Below are positions 1-7,812 of a stretch of 64,000 nt of DNA, in pieces. Position 1 is the stretch's first letter. Each line of letters starts with the position of its first letter. The DNA is from Rhizobium mongolense subsp. loessense. Its GTDB lineage: Bacteria > Pseudomonadota > Alphaproteobacteria > Rhizobiales > Rhizobiaceae. A program made the translations under genes and the position numbers. Location of the stretch: assembly GCF_900099775.1 (NCBI RefSeq), contig NZ_FMTM01000009.1, positions 1 to 64,000 of the forward strand, given 5' to 3'. The notes beneath the pieces were generated by a model. That model did not search any database. It had not been told where the DNA came from and saw nothing but the letters and a program-made list of their open reading frames with translations.

Positions 1-342
1 GCCGACTACACTTTCGACTGCACCGGCAACACCAAGGTGATGCGCCAGGCGCTGGAAGCCAGCCATCGCGGCTGGGGCAAGTCGGTCGTCATCGGGGTGG
101 CCGGTGCCGGCCAGGAAATCTCCACCCGCCCGTTCCAGCTGGTCACCGGCCGCAGCTGGATGGGCACCGCCTTCGGCGGCGCGCGCGGCCGCACCGACGT
201 GCCGAAGATCGTCGACTGGTACATGGAAGGCAAGATCCAGATCGATCCGATGATCACCCATACGATGCCGCTCGAAGACATCAACAACGGCTTCGAACTC
301 ATGCATTCCGGTCAAAGCATCCGCGGCGTGGTTGTCTACTAA
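1..342 (+). CDS. S-(hydroxymethyl)glutathione dehydrogenase / class III alcohol dehydrogenase, C-terminal part
   Basis: The gene is cut by the window start; about 113 C-terminal residues remain in frame from base 1 to the TAA. The visible part has the end of the NAD-binding Rossmann region (FDCTGN, then GVAGAGQEISTRPFQLVTGR) and the conserved ending with DINNGFELMHSG, as in zinc-dependent class III alcohol dehydrogenases. These enzymes oxidise S-hydroxymethylglutathione, the adduct of formaldehyde with glutathione, to S-formylglutathione in the cytoplasm. The zinc ligands lie upstream of the window. It matters here because the right end of the window carries the other bacterial formaldehyde route, H4MPT. 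Confidence 0.9.
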   Translation, partial: ADYTFDCTGNTKVMRQALEASHRGWGKSVVIGVAGAGQEISTRPFQLVTGRSWMGTAFGGARGRTDVPKIVDWYMEGKIQIDPMITHTMPLEDINNGFELMHSGQSIRGVVVY

Positions 343-420
343 TCCTGCCGAAGGGATGGCGCCCTAACACCGGCATTCGGTTCGAGGCAGGTGGGCAGCC
401 CGCCACTCCTTTCTCTTCGC

Positions 421-448
421 GAGGCATCGGCCAACTCACCGATGCCTC
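421..448. terminator. Convergent hairpin terminator
   Basis: GAGGCATCGG and CCGATGCCTC form a perfect 10-bp stem with an 8-nt loop between two convergent genes. It overlaps the last codons and stop of the beta-lactamase gene. There is no long T run on either strand, so it may act bidirectionally or be partly Rho-assisted. Confidence 0.55.
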
Positions 449-1635
449 TCGTCCTGCGATACGGCTTCGAGCATTGCGAGGATCGAGTAGGCGGCCTTAA
501 TCCGCTCAGGGATGGGGTAATTACGGTTGGCAAGCAGTACTACGCCGATCCGGCGTGTTGGCACGAACGCGGCATAGGTCCCAAAGCCACCGGTGGAACC
601 CGTCTTATTGAAAAACACGTCCTGGGCTGGCTTTTGTGGCGGCACCAAGGGGGCCACCGCGTGAGGCTTCATCGCCATGTCGGAGGAGTTGCCGGCGAGG
701 AGTGTATCCAGTGCTGCTGGCCAGGCATAGAGCTCCCACCCCAGGGACTGGAACATATCGCCTGTCCGGTAATAGCCGGTCTGGGTTGCGCCGATCGCTT
801 TCTGCAGCAAAGGTTCAAGCCCAGAGGGATCAATATTCGCCTCGACGAAGCGCAACAGGTCGGCCGCAGTCGTCTTGACCCCGTAGGCCTGTGCATCGAG
901 TGCTCCTGGGGTAACTCGCACGGGGTTGTTCGCCTTGTTGTAGCCGAAGGCGTAGTCCCCCATTTCGGCCTCTGGGACGCGGATATAGCTGTTGGTGAGA
1001 CCAAGTGCAGGAAAGAGAGTGCCCTCCATGAGCTCGGGGAAGGGCTTTTTGAGGCTCGCAGCTGCGAGGAATCCGAAGAGACCAATGCTGGGATTGGAGT
1101 AGACGCGATATGTGCCGGGTTCATAGCCAGGGCGCCATTCGCGGAAATAGCGCGTGAGCGTGCTGTTGTTAATGACCTTGTCGGGAAACTGCAGCGGCAG
1201 ACCTCCCGCCGTATAGGTACCCGTTTCGAGCACGGTGACATGATCGAAGGCGCTGCCTGCCAGCTCCCGCAAATGCTCGCTCACAGCATCGGAGAAGGCA
1301 AGCGTTCCTTTGGCCTCAGCATAGGCGCCGAGCGTGGCGGTCAAGGTTTTGCTGACGGAGCCGATCTCGAACAGCGTGTCAGCGGTGACGGGCGTTGCCT
1401 TTTCCTTGTCGGCGAGACCGTAGTTGAAAATAAACCGGCGGCCATCAACAGAGACGCCCACCGCCATGCCGGCTACGTCGTTTTCGGTCATCAACGCCTT
1501 GACGGTCCGGTCGACCACGGGCCTGATCCTGCCTTCAACGACGTCTGCCTGTGCACGGCAGGCAAGAAAGGTGCCGAAAAGGGAAAGACAGGCACCGGCG
1601 CAAACCGCATATGTCCTGCTGGATATTGTACTCAT
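436..1635 (-). CDS. ampC: Class C (AmpC-type) serine beta-lactamase
   Basis: The start at 1635 is chosen because ACGAGGAGCT precedes the ATG and a clean signal peptide follows (residues 1-30, cleavage after AQA). An in-frame start further upstream would add 35 unlikely residues. The 399-aa product has the three class C motifs: SVSK with the nucleophile Ser93 and Lys96, YSN at 179-181 and KTG at 344-346. The segment TAGGLPLQFP near 142-151 is also typical of the class. It would hydrolyse cephalosporins in the periplasm. No ampR-like LysR gene is adjacent, so expression is probably constitutive or controlled elsewhere. An esterase or DD-peptidase relative is less likely given the three intact motifs. 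Confidence 0.9.
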   Translation of the reverse strand: MSTISSRTYAVCAGACLSLFGTFLACRAQADVVEGRIRPVVDRTVKALMTENDVAGMAVGVSVDGRRFIFNYGLADKEKATPVTADTLFEIGSVSKTLTATLGAYAEAKGTLAFSDAVSEHLRELAGSAFDHVTVLETGTYTAGGLPLQFPDKVINNSTLTRYFREWRPGYEPGTYRVYSNPSIGLFGFLAAASLKKPFPELMEGTLFPALGLTNSYIRVPEAEMGDYAFGYNKANNPVRVTPGALDAQAYGVKTTAADLLRFVEANIDPSGLEPLLQKAIGATQTGYYRTGDMFQSLGWELYAWPAALDTLLAGNSSDMAMKPHAVAPLVPPQKPAQDVFFNKTGSTGGFGTYAAFVPTRRIGVVLLANRNYPIPERIKAAYSILAMLEAVSQDERHR

Positions 1636-1869
1636 AGCTCCTCGTATCCTCGCTTCAATGGGGCCGCCGCATTCCCGGAGGCGGGCTTGCGCAGTGTGAA
1701 TGGCCTGCGGCTGCGGTCGCACGCAGTACCGCCAAGGCACAGGCGGCCGCCGGCAGGCGACACCGTATAGGCCGTCGTCAGCGCCCTCGGCAAACGACGA
1801 AATCTCGCCTTAGGCATAAGAAAATCTAGGTCTGCCGATGGCTGTTGAAACTCAGGTAACCCTCCGATT

Positions 1870-2274
1870 TCAACTGGAGCTGCCCATATCCATGTAAGCC
1901 GGTTCGAAAACGTGTCCGTCCGGATCAGCAAAGCTGCGCAGGTACATGAATCCCAGATCCTGCGGCTCGCGGACATCCGCCTGGCCGCCTGATCTCGCGG
2001 CAGCCTCCACCATGGCATCGACCTCCTCGCGGCTGTCGCGAGACAGAGCGATCAGCATAGCGCTCGTCGCGTGCGCATCGGCAATCGGCATTGTTGTGAA
2101 CGTCTGATAATAGCCATGTTGCAGAAGCTGGAACGTGATCGTTTCGGACCACACCATCGAGCTTGCATTTTCATTGGAGAACTGCTCGTTCTTGACGCAG
2201 CCGATGGCCTCGTAGAAAGCCGTCGCGGTGGCCAGGTCCTTCACCGGCAGGTTCAGAAAGATCATTTTGGTCAT
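1870..2274 (-). CDS. VOC (glyoxalase/bleomycin-resistance fold) family protein
   Basis: This 134-aa protein starts MIFLNLPVKDLATATAFYEAIG and ends with DPDGHVFEPAYMDM, the two halves of a vicinal-oxygen-chelate fold. The closing DPDGHxxE supplies a typical metal-ligand Glu. The substrate cannot be read from the sequence; proteins of this length include lactoylglutathione-lyase-like and antibiotic-binding members. It lies 24 bp downstream of the cupin gene on the same strand, so both are probably one transcript from the promoter that faces the MarR gene. Confidence 0.75.
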   Translation of the reverse strand: MTKMIFLNLPVKDLATATAFYEAIGCVKNEQFSNENASSMVWSETITFQLLQHGYYQTFTTMPIADAHATSAMLIALSRDSREEVDAMVEAAARSGGQADVREPQDLGFMYLRSFADPDGHVFEPAYMDMGSSS

Positions 2275-2298
2275 TATATTGCTCCTCTCAGAGATGGC

Positions 2299-2634
2299 TT
2301 AAACAAAGGTCTGCTCGAACGTCTGGCTCGGATGGATGCAGACGATCTCCAGCCGGCCAGTGCCGACATTTTCGAAACGATGAGGAACGTTGGCCGGGCC
2401 AACAATGATGTCGCCGGCAAAGCCGCGCGTCTTATCATTGCCAACCGTGAACTCGGCCTCGCCTTTGCGAACCACCCAGGTCTCGGCATAAGGATGAACA
2501 TGCAGCGCCGGGCCACGGCCCGGATCCGCGTCCACGACAAAAAGCGATACCTCGCTGCCGAAGTGGCGACCTTCGAAGCGGACAGTACGGCTCGTGCCTG
2601 GTTCGGGCTGCTGATAGCGATAAACCGAACACAT
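2299..2634 (-). CDS. Small cupin-domain protein
   Basis: The 111-aa product is a single cupin barrel with HVHPYAETWVVRKGEAEFTVG, giving the H-x-H and Glu metal ligands, and a second motif around GPANVPHRFENVG. ATG 2634 is chosen because AAGGAG lies 6 nt upstream. It begins an apparent two-gene operon with the VOC protein and is transcribed divergently from a MarR regulator. The intergenic operators suggest that MarR controls both directions. Its function is unknown; such cupins are often quercetinase- or isomerase-like. Confidence 0.75.
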   Translation of the reverse strand: MCSVYRYQQPEPGTSRTVRFEGRHFGSEVSLFVVDADPGRGPALHVHPYAETWVVRKGEAEFTVGNDKTRGFAGDIIVGPANVPHRFENVGTGRLEIVCIHPSQTFEQTFV

Positions 2635-2689
2635 CCTGATCTCCTTCAACCGTTCGCAGTTAACTTCGCAAGAAGACATATCGAAAAAC

Positions 2690-2727
2690 TATCTTCTCGT
2701 CAAGATAAATATCTTCTCACAAAGATA
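2690..2727. promoter_or_regulatory. Tandem MarR-type operators, TATCTT-N6-AAGATA twice
   Basis: Two 18-bp inverted repeats, TATCTTCTCGTCAAGATA (2690-2707) and TATCTTCTCACAAAGATA (2710-2727), have identical arms and start exactly 20 bp apart. That places them on the same helical face two turns apart. A perfect 14-bp palindrome, CAAAGATATCTTTG, overlaps the second (2720-2733). They sit between the divergent cupin and MarR genes, the usual place for MarR autoregulation. Confidence 0.75.
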
Positions 2728-2784
2728 TCTTTGCGACTGGGGCCCCATGGTGTATGGAACAGCACGACGAAGCAAACGAGGATC

Positions 2785-3342
2785 ATGCGGGTGGCGCCAG
2801 ACAACAACCGCGGCTCGAAGGAGAACACTGTCGAAGACCATGTCGACCGGCTCCGCGCACAGTGGGCCCGCGAATTGCCGGACCTCGAAACCGAGCCGAT
2901 GGCGATTCTTGGACGCGCGAAACGGCTAACAAACCTGGTGGCCCCCTCCATCGAGGAGACCTTTGCCGAGTTCGGCCTCGATCGCGGCGAGTTCGACGTC
3001 ATCGCGACCCTGCGCAGATCTGGACCACCCTACCAGCTGACGCCGACGGCAATGTATACGACGCTTATGCTGTCTTCCGGCGGACTGACGCACCGCCTCG
3101 ATCGGCTGGAAAAGGCTGGTCTGATTGTACGCGAAAAATCCGCCCACGACGGGCGAAGTGTTGTCGTTTGCCTGACCGCATCGGGCATCGCGCTAGCCGA
3201 AAAGGCGTTTCGCGCGGATATGGCCAGTGAACTCGTGTTCCTGGAAGGCTTGGATGTCGAAGAGCGCGCGGCCCTGGCCGCCCTGCTGCGCAAGCTTGTC
3301 ATGAGTATAGAGGCAAGCCCGGGTGATGAGACAACCGCGTGA
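2785..3342 (+). CDS. MarR-family transcriptional regulator
   Basis: The 185-aa product has the MarR winged helix at about residues 60-150: LTPTAMYTTLMLSSGGLTHRLDRLEKAGLI as the recognition helix region, then REKSAHDGRSVVVCLTASG as the wing. Longer upstream reading in the same frame overlaps the cupin gene antisense, so ATG 2785, preceded by GAGG, is preferred. It is divergent from the cupin-VOC pair, with two clear palindromic operators between them. The ligand is not evident. Confidence 0.85.
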   Translation: MRVAPDNNRGSKENTVEDHVDRLRAQWARELPDLETEPMAILGRAKRLTNLVAPSIEETFAEFGLDRGEFDVIATLRRSGPPYQLTPTAMYTTLMLSSGGLTHRLDRLEKAGLIVREKSAHDGRSVVVCLTASGIALAEKAFRADMASELVFLEGLDVEERAALAALLRKLVMSIEASPGDETTA

Positions 3343-3530
3343 TCTCGATGTCGCGCCGGCATAAGAGACTCACGCTCAGCATGGCAGCCGCCGATAAAAT
3401 TAAAACCGAGGCCTTCGCGTTGGAAGTGGTTCAAGCTGTGGTGATTGCACGAGAATGTTGGTCCGGACACTGGCGGCGCTCGAGCCGATCGTCCCCGCGA
3501 TCCTTCACTGGAAGCGGTCGCGCTTTTACC

Positions 3531-4541
3531 CTAGTCCTGTGTCCAGACCGAAAACGCCTCGGGCAGTACGTTCGACCCGCAGATCACCGTGACCACACGC
3601 TTGCCACGGTATCGCGAGGGATCTTCCAGTATCGCTGCAACGCCAAGGGCGGCCGATGGCTCGGCCACGAGACCGGCGTGCCGATGGAGCAGGCGCATGC
3701 CCGCCTTGATGCTTGCCTCCTCAACCAGCGGCACGTGATTGGCGACGGCGAGCAGGTCCTGAAGGACTGCTGCGATTGGGAACCGGCCGGCGACACCGTC
3801 GGCGATGGTATCGGCGCGGTCGGTGGTGACGACTGATCGCGCCCGCCAGGACAGGGCCATGGCGGGCGCCCCGCTCGGCTGGATGCATACAACCTCCGTT
3901 GCCGGCGACAGGCACTTGAAAACGTGGCCAACGCCGGTTGCGAGCGCACCGCCGCCGAGCGCGAGCAGGATCGTGTCGATGCGGCCGAACCCTTCGACAA
4001 GCTCCAGCCCGATGGTGCCTGCGCCTTCGCAGGTGTCGAGGTTCTCGCTGTCCTCTACAAGTAAAGCGTTGCCGCTGGCCGCGATTTCGCGAGCGCGTTC
4101 TCGCGCGTCCTCGATGTCGCCCTTGACAAGTTCGACGGCGGCTCCGAGCCGGCGAATGTGATCGATCTTCGCGGCATTGGCGCTTGTGGCCGCGACCACT
4201 GTCACGCCAATACCGCGTTCCCGCCCACTATATGCGAGCGCCTGCCCGAGATTGCCGGCGCTGGCGCAGACCGACGCCTGAGGTTCAGCGCTTCTTGCGA
4301 GGCGGGACATTGCGACCTCGGTCCCACGTCCCTTGAAGCATCGGATCGGATTTGCGGTCTCAAGTTTGATGACGAGTTCGCAGCCCAGAAGATCGCCAAG
4401 AGACGGACAGCCGAATTGGGGCGTGTCGCGAAAAATACGTGAGATTTGTTCCCTCGCCTCAAGGATGCGCCTAAGGTCGAGCCTGGTGTCTGGTTGGCTG
4501 GCTTTTCGGAATGCTGCGGGACTTTCACCGACTGGCTGCAT
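3531..4541 (-). CDS. Threonine/serine dehydratase-like PLP enzyme (fold type II)
   Basis: Start 4541 is supported by GGAGG 7 nt upstream. The 336-aa protein shows NPIRCFKGRG with the PLP lysine at 70, SAGNLGQALA at 94-103 and a glycine-rich LGGGALATG phosphate-binding loop. All are hallmarks of fold-type-II dehydratases. It would deaminate a small hydroxyamino acid to a keto acid. The related EutB proteins act in hydroxyectoine use, but no EutC or DoeA partner is adjacent. It is divergent from an XRE-cupin regulator through a long inverted repeat, so it is probably substrate-induced. Confidence 0.8.
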   Translation of the reverse strand: MQPVGESPAAFRKASQPDTRLDLRRILEAREQISRIFRDTPQFGCPSLGDLLGCELVIKLETANPIRCFKGRGTEVAMSRLARSAEPQASVCASAGNLGQALAYSGRERGIGVTVVAATSANAAKIDHIRRLGAAVELVKGDIEDARERAREIAASGNALLVEDSENLDTCEGAGTIGLELVEGFGRIDTILLALGGGALATGVGHVFKCLSPATEVVCIQPSGAPAMALSWRARSVVTTDRADTIADGVAGRFPIAAVLQDLLAVANHVPLVEEASIKAGMRLLHRHAGLVAEPSAALGVAAILEDPSRYRGKRVVTVICGSNVLPEAFSVWTQD

Positions 4542-4572
4542 GTGACATCCTCCGACGCTGTTGTTGCAGTTG

Positions 4573-4627
4573 CGCATTTGTGCGTTATAGCGCACGTTGG
4601 AAGTGTGCGCTATAACGTACAAATGCG
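4573..4627. promoter_or_regulatory. Long inverted repeat with two near-palindromic operators
   Basis: Arms 4573-4595 and 4605-4627 are 23 bp each, complementary except at one position, with a 9-nt spacer. Inside each arm lies a 16-bp near-palindrome, GTGCGTTATAGCGCAC (4580-4595) and GTGCGCTATAACGTAC (4605-4620). The sites lie just before the XRE-cupin gene (ATG 4641) and about 30 bp before the divergent dehydratase gene, so they are probably autoregulatory operators. Confidence 0.75.
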
Positions 4628-4640
4628 AGGACAGTCACAA

Positions 4641-5246
4641 ATGAAGTCCATCAGTCCCGTTGACACGGGCAAGCTTTTGAAATCGATCAGGCACGACCTT
4701 GGATGGAGCCTCGACAAGACTGCAGAGCGCACTGGAGTGAGCAAGGCGATGCTGGGCCAGATCGAGCGTGGCGAATCCACGCCGACGGTCGCGACGCTTT
4801 GGAAGATCGCGACGGGCTTGCGGGTTCCGATGACCGCCCTGCTTGAGCCGGATCGCGAAGTAGGCGATGTGTTGCTCTTGCGTGACGCCAGTCGTCTGCG
4901 GGTGCGCCCGTCGGAGGAAGGGATGCAACGCGCATTGTTGTTTCCTTATGAGATCCGGTTCGGCTTCGAACTCTATGAACTGACCTTCGCGCCCGACTTC
5001 GAGAGTATCTCAGAGCCGCATGACATCGGGGTTGTGGAGCATGTGACCGTCCTGCGCGGGGAGATCGAATTGCTGGTGGCCGAAGAGTGGAGACGGGTCG
5101 GGCAAGGGCAGTCGCTGAGGTTCCCTGCCGACCGCCGCCATGGCTACCGCAATCGGACGCAAAGTGAGACTGTTGTCATGGATTTAATCCACTATCGGTT
5201 CATTCCGCAGAATATCGCGGGGCGCAAAACGCAAGCGGGTTCTTGA
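4641..5246 (+). CDS. XRE-family regulator with C-terminal cupin
   Basis: This 201-aa protein begins with a helix-turn-helix (about 10-65: LGWSLDKTAERTGVSKAMLGQIERGES is the signature) followed by a cupin barrel (about 110-190) that would bind a small effector. The start codon is either ATG 4623, inside the inverted repeat, or ATG 4641; 4641 leaves the repeat outside the gene and has GAGG upstream. Members of this architecture regulate adjacent amino-acid or amine catabolic genes, which fits the divergent PLP dehydratase. Confidence 0.85.
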   Translation: MKSISPVDTGKLLKSIRHDLGWSLDKTAERTGVSKAMLGQIERGESTPTVATLWKIATGLRVPMTALLEPDREVGDVLLLRDASRLRVRPSEEGMQRALLFPYEIRFGFELYELTFAPDFESISEPHDIGVVEHVTVLRGEIELLVAEEWRRVGQGQSLRFPADRRHGYRNRTQSETVVMDLIHYRFIPQNIAGRKTQAGS

Positions 5247-5363
5247 TCGAGGCGTTCGCACGTCGCGACCTGCATCTTCACTCAGATAGCGGGGCCAAAC
5301 GCCTGTGACGTGGGCGATCCATCCCTGAATGCCCAGCTCAGGCCGAACCCCCAAGAAATCGGC

Positions 5364-6644
5364 TTAGACGTCTTCCCAGGGAAAGGTATCGAGCCGCTCG
5401 GCTCCCGCCGCCGTGATCAAGACCTGAGTCTCGAGCTTGATGCTTTCGGATCCGGCTTCCGCAATCAAGCTCTCCACGTTAAGGACCATGTCCTGCTCGA
5501 TGGTGCCGCTGCAATTGCGGTCAAAATCCGGATGCAGCAGAACGCCTGGCCACTCGTCCGCCATACCGGTGCCGTGGAGCGCCAAGGTATAGCGGTAGGG
5601 GATATACTTTTCCGGGATACGCCAAGAACGATCGTTGAACTCCGCAAACGCAATTCCCGGTCTTAGAACTGCGAGGTTGTGGTCGATCTGATCTCTGGCT
5701 GCGGCATAAAGCTCCCGCTGTTTGTCGTTCATGGCACGATGACCGCAGGTCCAAGAGCGGGAGAGATCGGCACAGTAGCCATAAGGGCCGATCATGTCCG
5801 TATCGAAGGAAATCATCTCCCCAGCCTTGATCTCGTAGTCGGAACACTCCTGGTACCAGGGATTGGTCCTCACGCCGGCCGTCAGAAGCTTGGTCTCGAG
5901 CCACTCCCCGCCACTTCTGGCGTTCTCGAAATGCAGTTCTGCCCAGATCTCCCTTTCCGTCCGACCGGGCTCGGACTTCTCGTACATCCTCGCCATTCCG
6001 GCCTCGCAGACACGGATAGTCCACCTCATGAGCTCGATTTCGTCGGCGCTCTTGATCGATCTCGCGCGCTCTGCCAATTCCTGCCCGTCCAGAAGGTCGA
6101 ACCCTCTCTCTCGCAGCTCGAAAGCCCCGGCAGGCTCGAGCTTGTCGACGGCGATGCGGGCGTTGCGGCCCTGCGACCTGATGACGTCGGCCACCTCGTC
6201 GGCCCATTCCTTCATTCGGCTCTCGATCAGATCGCCGGCGGTGAAGAAGATCCAGGACTTCGCAGGTCTGATCTCGTCGATACCGGTAAGATCACCGTTT
6301 ACATGTTCTGCGCCTTCAAACTCGAACAGGATCGCCGGACCATCGGCAAGGATGAGCGCATAGCGGGACGCATTGTGCATGGTCCAGATGCTCATGTTCG
6401 ATGAGTCGAACGCATATCGAATGTTAACGGGATCATAGAGCAGGAGTGCGCCGCAGTCCCATTCCTGCATCTTGGCCCGCAGTCTGCCGAGGCGATATCG
6501 GCGAGCCCTATCCAGAGTGGCAAAGGGAAGGGGACTTTTGAGCGGTCGGTCCGCTCCCTCCGGATTGAGATAGGCCTGCTTCCTCTCGTCTTTGAAAACG
6601 GTCGACCCCGCTGGGCCTCCTGGGGCGATGACGTTCTCATTCAT
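5364..6644 (-). CDS. M24 metallopeptidase-fold protein resembling DMSP lyase DddP
   Basis: The 426-aa product has a creatinase-type N-terminal domain and a pita-bread M24 domain. Metal ligands are visible: Asp281 and Asp283 (FDTD), Asp293 (ADLSR), His357 (ALHGTG), Glu391 (NVES) and Glu405 (KLET). The segments NIRYAFDSSNMSIW, GGEWLETKLLTAGVRTNPW and HGTGMADEWP match, from memory, the DddP branch rather than prolidase. Residues corresponding to the DddP active-site Tyr (Tyr352, five before the His) and Asp (Asp363, six after it) are present. Start 6644 has GAGAGGA upstream. It is the last gene of an operon with a betaine-type Rieske oxygenase. DMSP is a structural analogue of glycine betaine; an amidase or hydrolase role remains possible. 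Confidence 0.75.
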   Translation of the reverse strand: MNENVIAPGGPAGSTVFKDERKQAYLNPEGADRPLKSPLPFATLDRARRYRLGRLRAKMQEWDCGALLLYDPVNIRYAFDSSNMSIWTMHNASRYALILADGPAILFEFEGAEHVNGDLTGIDEIRPAKSWIFFTAGDLIESRMKEWADEVADVIRSQGRNARIAVDKLEPAGAFELRERGFDLLDGQELAERARSIKSADEIELMRWTIRVCEAGMARMYEKSEPGRTEREIWAELHFENARSGGEWLETKLLTAGVRTNPWYQECSDYEIKAGEMISFDTDMIGPYGYCADLSRSWTCGHRAMNDKQRELYAAARDQIDHNLAVLRPGIAFAEFNDRSWRIPEKYIPYRYTLALHGTGMADEWPGVLLHPDFDRNCSGTIEQDMVLNVESLIAEAGSESIKLETQVLITAAGAERLDTFPWEDV

Positions 6645-6726
6645 TGGGTCGGGATCCTCTCGAACACAGTTCGTGCATAGACGGCCGCGGGTTGCCTCGA
6701 GGAGCATGTCGGCCATCCGGGGATGA

Positions 6727-7812
6727 TCAGCGGTCGATGACCAGATCGCTCAGCGGCTTTGAACAGCAAGGCAGGAACAGACCGGCATCGACCTCCCTTT
6801 GGCGAATGCCGCCGTTATGCTTCATGTCGACTGATCCCGAGACGAGCTTAGACTTGCACGTTCCGCACACGCCATTGGCACACGATGACGGAAGCCTCAG
6901 ACCAGCCTTCTTGGCACAGCCGAGAATCGTCTGTTCCGATGCAACCTCGATCGTACGAGCCTGCTTCAGGAATTGCACTTGGAAGGACTTCGCGACGACC
7001 GAAGCCTTGCCGATAGGCAGTTCGGATTCATCAATCACGGCGGCGTCGAAACTTTCCTCAATGTAGTTCGACGTCGGTACCCCCAGGTCGGCAGATATCC
7101 TCCTGGCCGCGGCCATGAACGGCGCCGGGCCGCAGCACATGACGATCCTCTCGGCTATATCCGGTACCGCCATCTTTATGTACTCGGGCGTTATTCGTCC
7201 CGTGATGCCAGGCCACGAGCGTTCACCTGTGAGATGTTCGGGAAGAAAATGGAGCCTCAGCCCCTTCATCTTCGTTGTAAGCGTGGACAGCTCGTCGCGG
7301 AAGATGAGGTCGAGCGGCGTCCTTGCAGCATGGATGAACACGACGTCTGTCGGCTCGCAGGTGTCGGCCAGATCACGGACAATCGACATCACAGGCGTGA
7401 TGCCAGATCCGCCTGACAGCAGCAGCTTCTTGCCGGCTCCGGAGGGGCGGATGAAATGTCCCAGCGGACCTTGCGCCTTCACCGTCGCGCCGGATTTCAG
7501 GTTGTCGTGCAGCCAGTTGGAGACCCGTCCGTCCGGCACCCGCTTCACGGTGACCGAAAAGGCATTCGGTCTCTGCGGTGAGGAGGATATGCTGTAGCAA
7601 CGGGGTTCGGCGTCTGCGCCAAGCGGGAAGTCGAAGAGAAAATACTGACCGGCCTGGAAGGCGAACCGCTTGCCCTGGGGAGACGCAAACGTGAAGCTCT
7701 TCACGTCGTGGGTCTCTTGATGCACGTCGATACAGACGAGGGTATCGTCCAGTTCCGGCTCCCAGACGTCCGTCGGCGCGTTCGAAGCGCTCGTCAAGGT
7801 CTTAATATCCAT
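6727..7812 (-). CDS. Rieske oxygenase reductase component (GbcB-like, FAD/NAD/2Fe-2S)
   Basis: The 361-aa flavoprotein shuttles electrons from NAD(P)H to the adjacent oxygenase. Order of domains: FAD-binding barrel with RCYSISSS (71-78), NAD domain with GGSGITPVMS (134-143) and CGPAPFM (227-233), and a C-terminal plant-type ferredoxin domain with Cys311, Cys316, Cys319 and a fourth Cys near 349. ATG 7812 overlaps the end of the oxygenase gene by 11 bp, which suggests translational coupling. This layout is that of glycine betaine and stachydrine demethylase reductases. Confidence 0.88.
   Translation of the reverse strand: MDIKTLTSASNAPTDVWEPELDDTLVCIDVHQETHDVKSFTFASPQGKRFAFQAGQYFLFDFPLGADAEPRCYSISSSPQRPNAFSVTVKRVPDGRVSNWLHDNLKSGATVKAQGPLGHFIRPSGAGKKLLLSGGSGITPVMSIVRDLADTCEPTDVVFIHAARTPLDLIFRDELSTLTTKMKGLRLHFLPEHLTGERSWPGITGRITPEYIKMAVPDIAERIVMCCGPAPFMAAARRISADLGVPTSNYIEESFDAAVIDESELPIGKASVVAKSFQVQFLKQARTIEVASEQTILGCAKKAGLRLPSSCANGVCGTCKSKLVSGSVDMKHNGGIRQREVDAGLFLPCCSKPLSDLVIDR

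Noticed and set aside
391..1770. 459-codon plus-strand open frame
   Set aside because: It is antisense to the beta-lactamase gene, whose signal peptide, SxxK, YxN and KTG motifs are intact; the plus-strand product has no motif.
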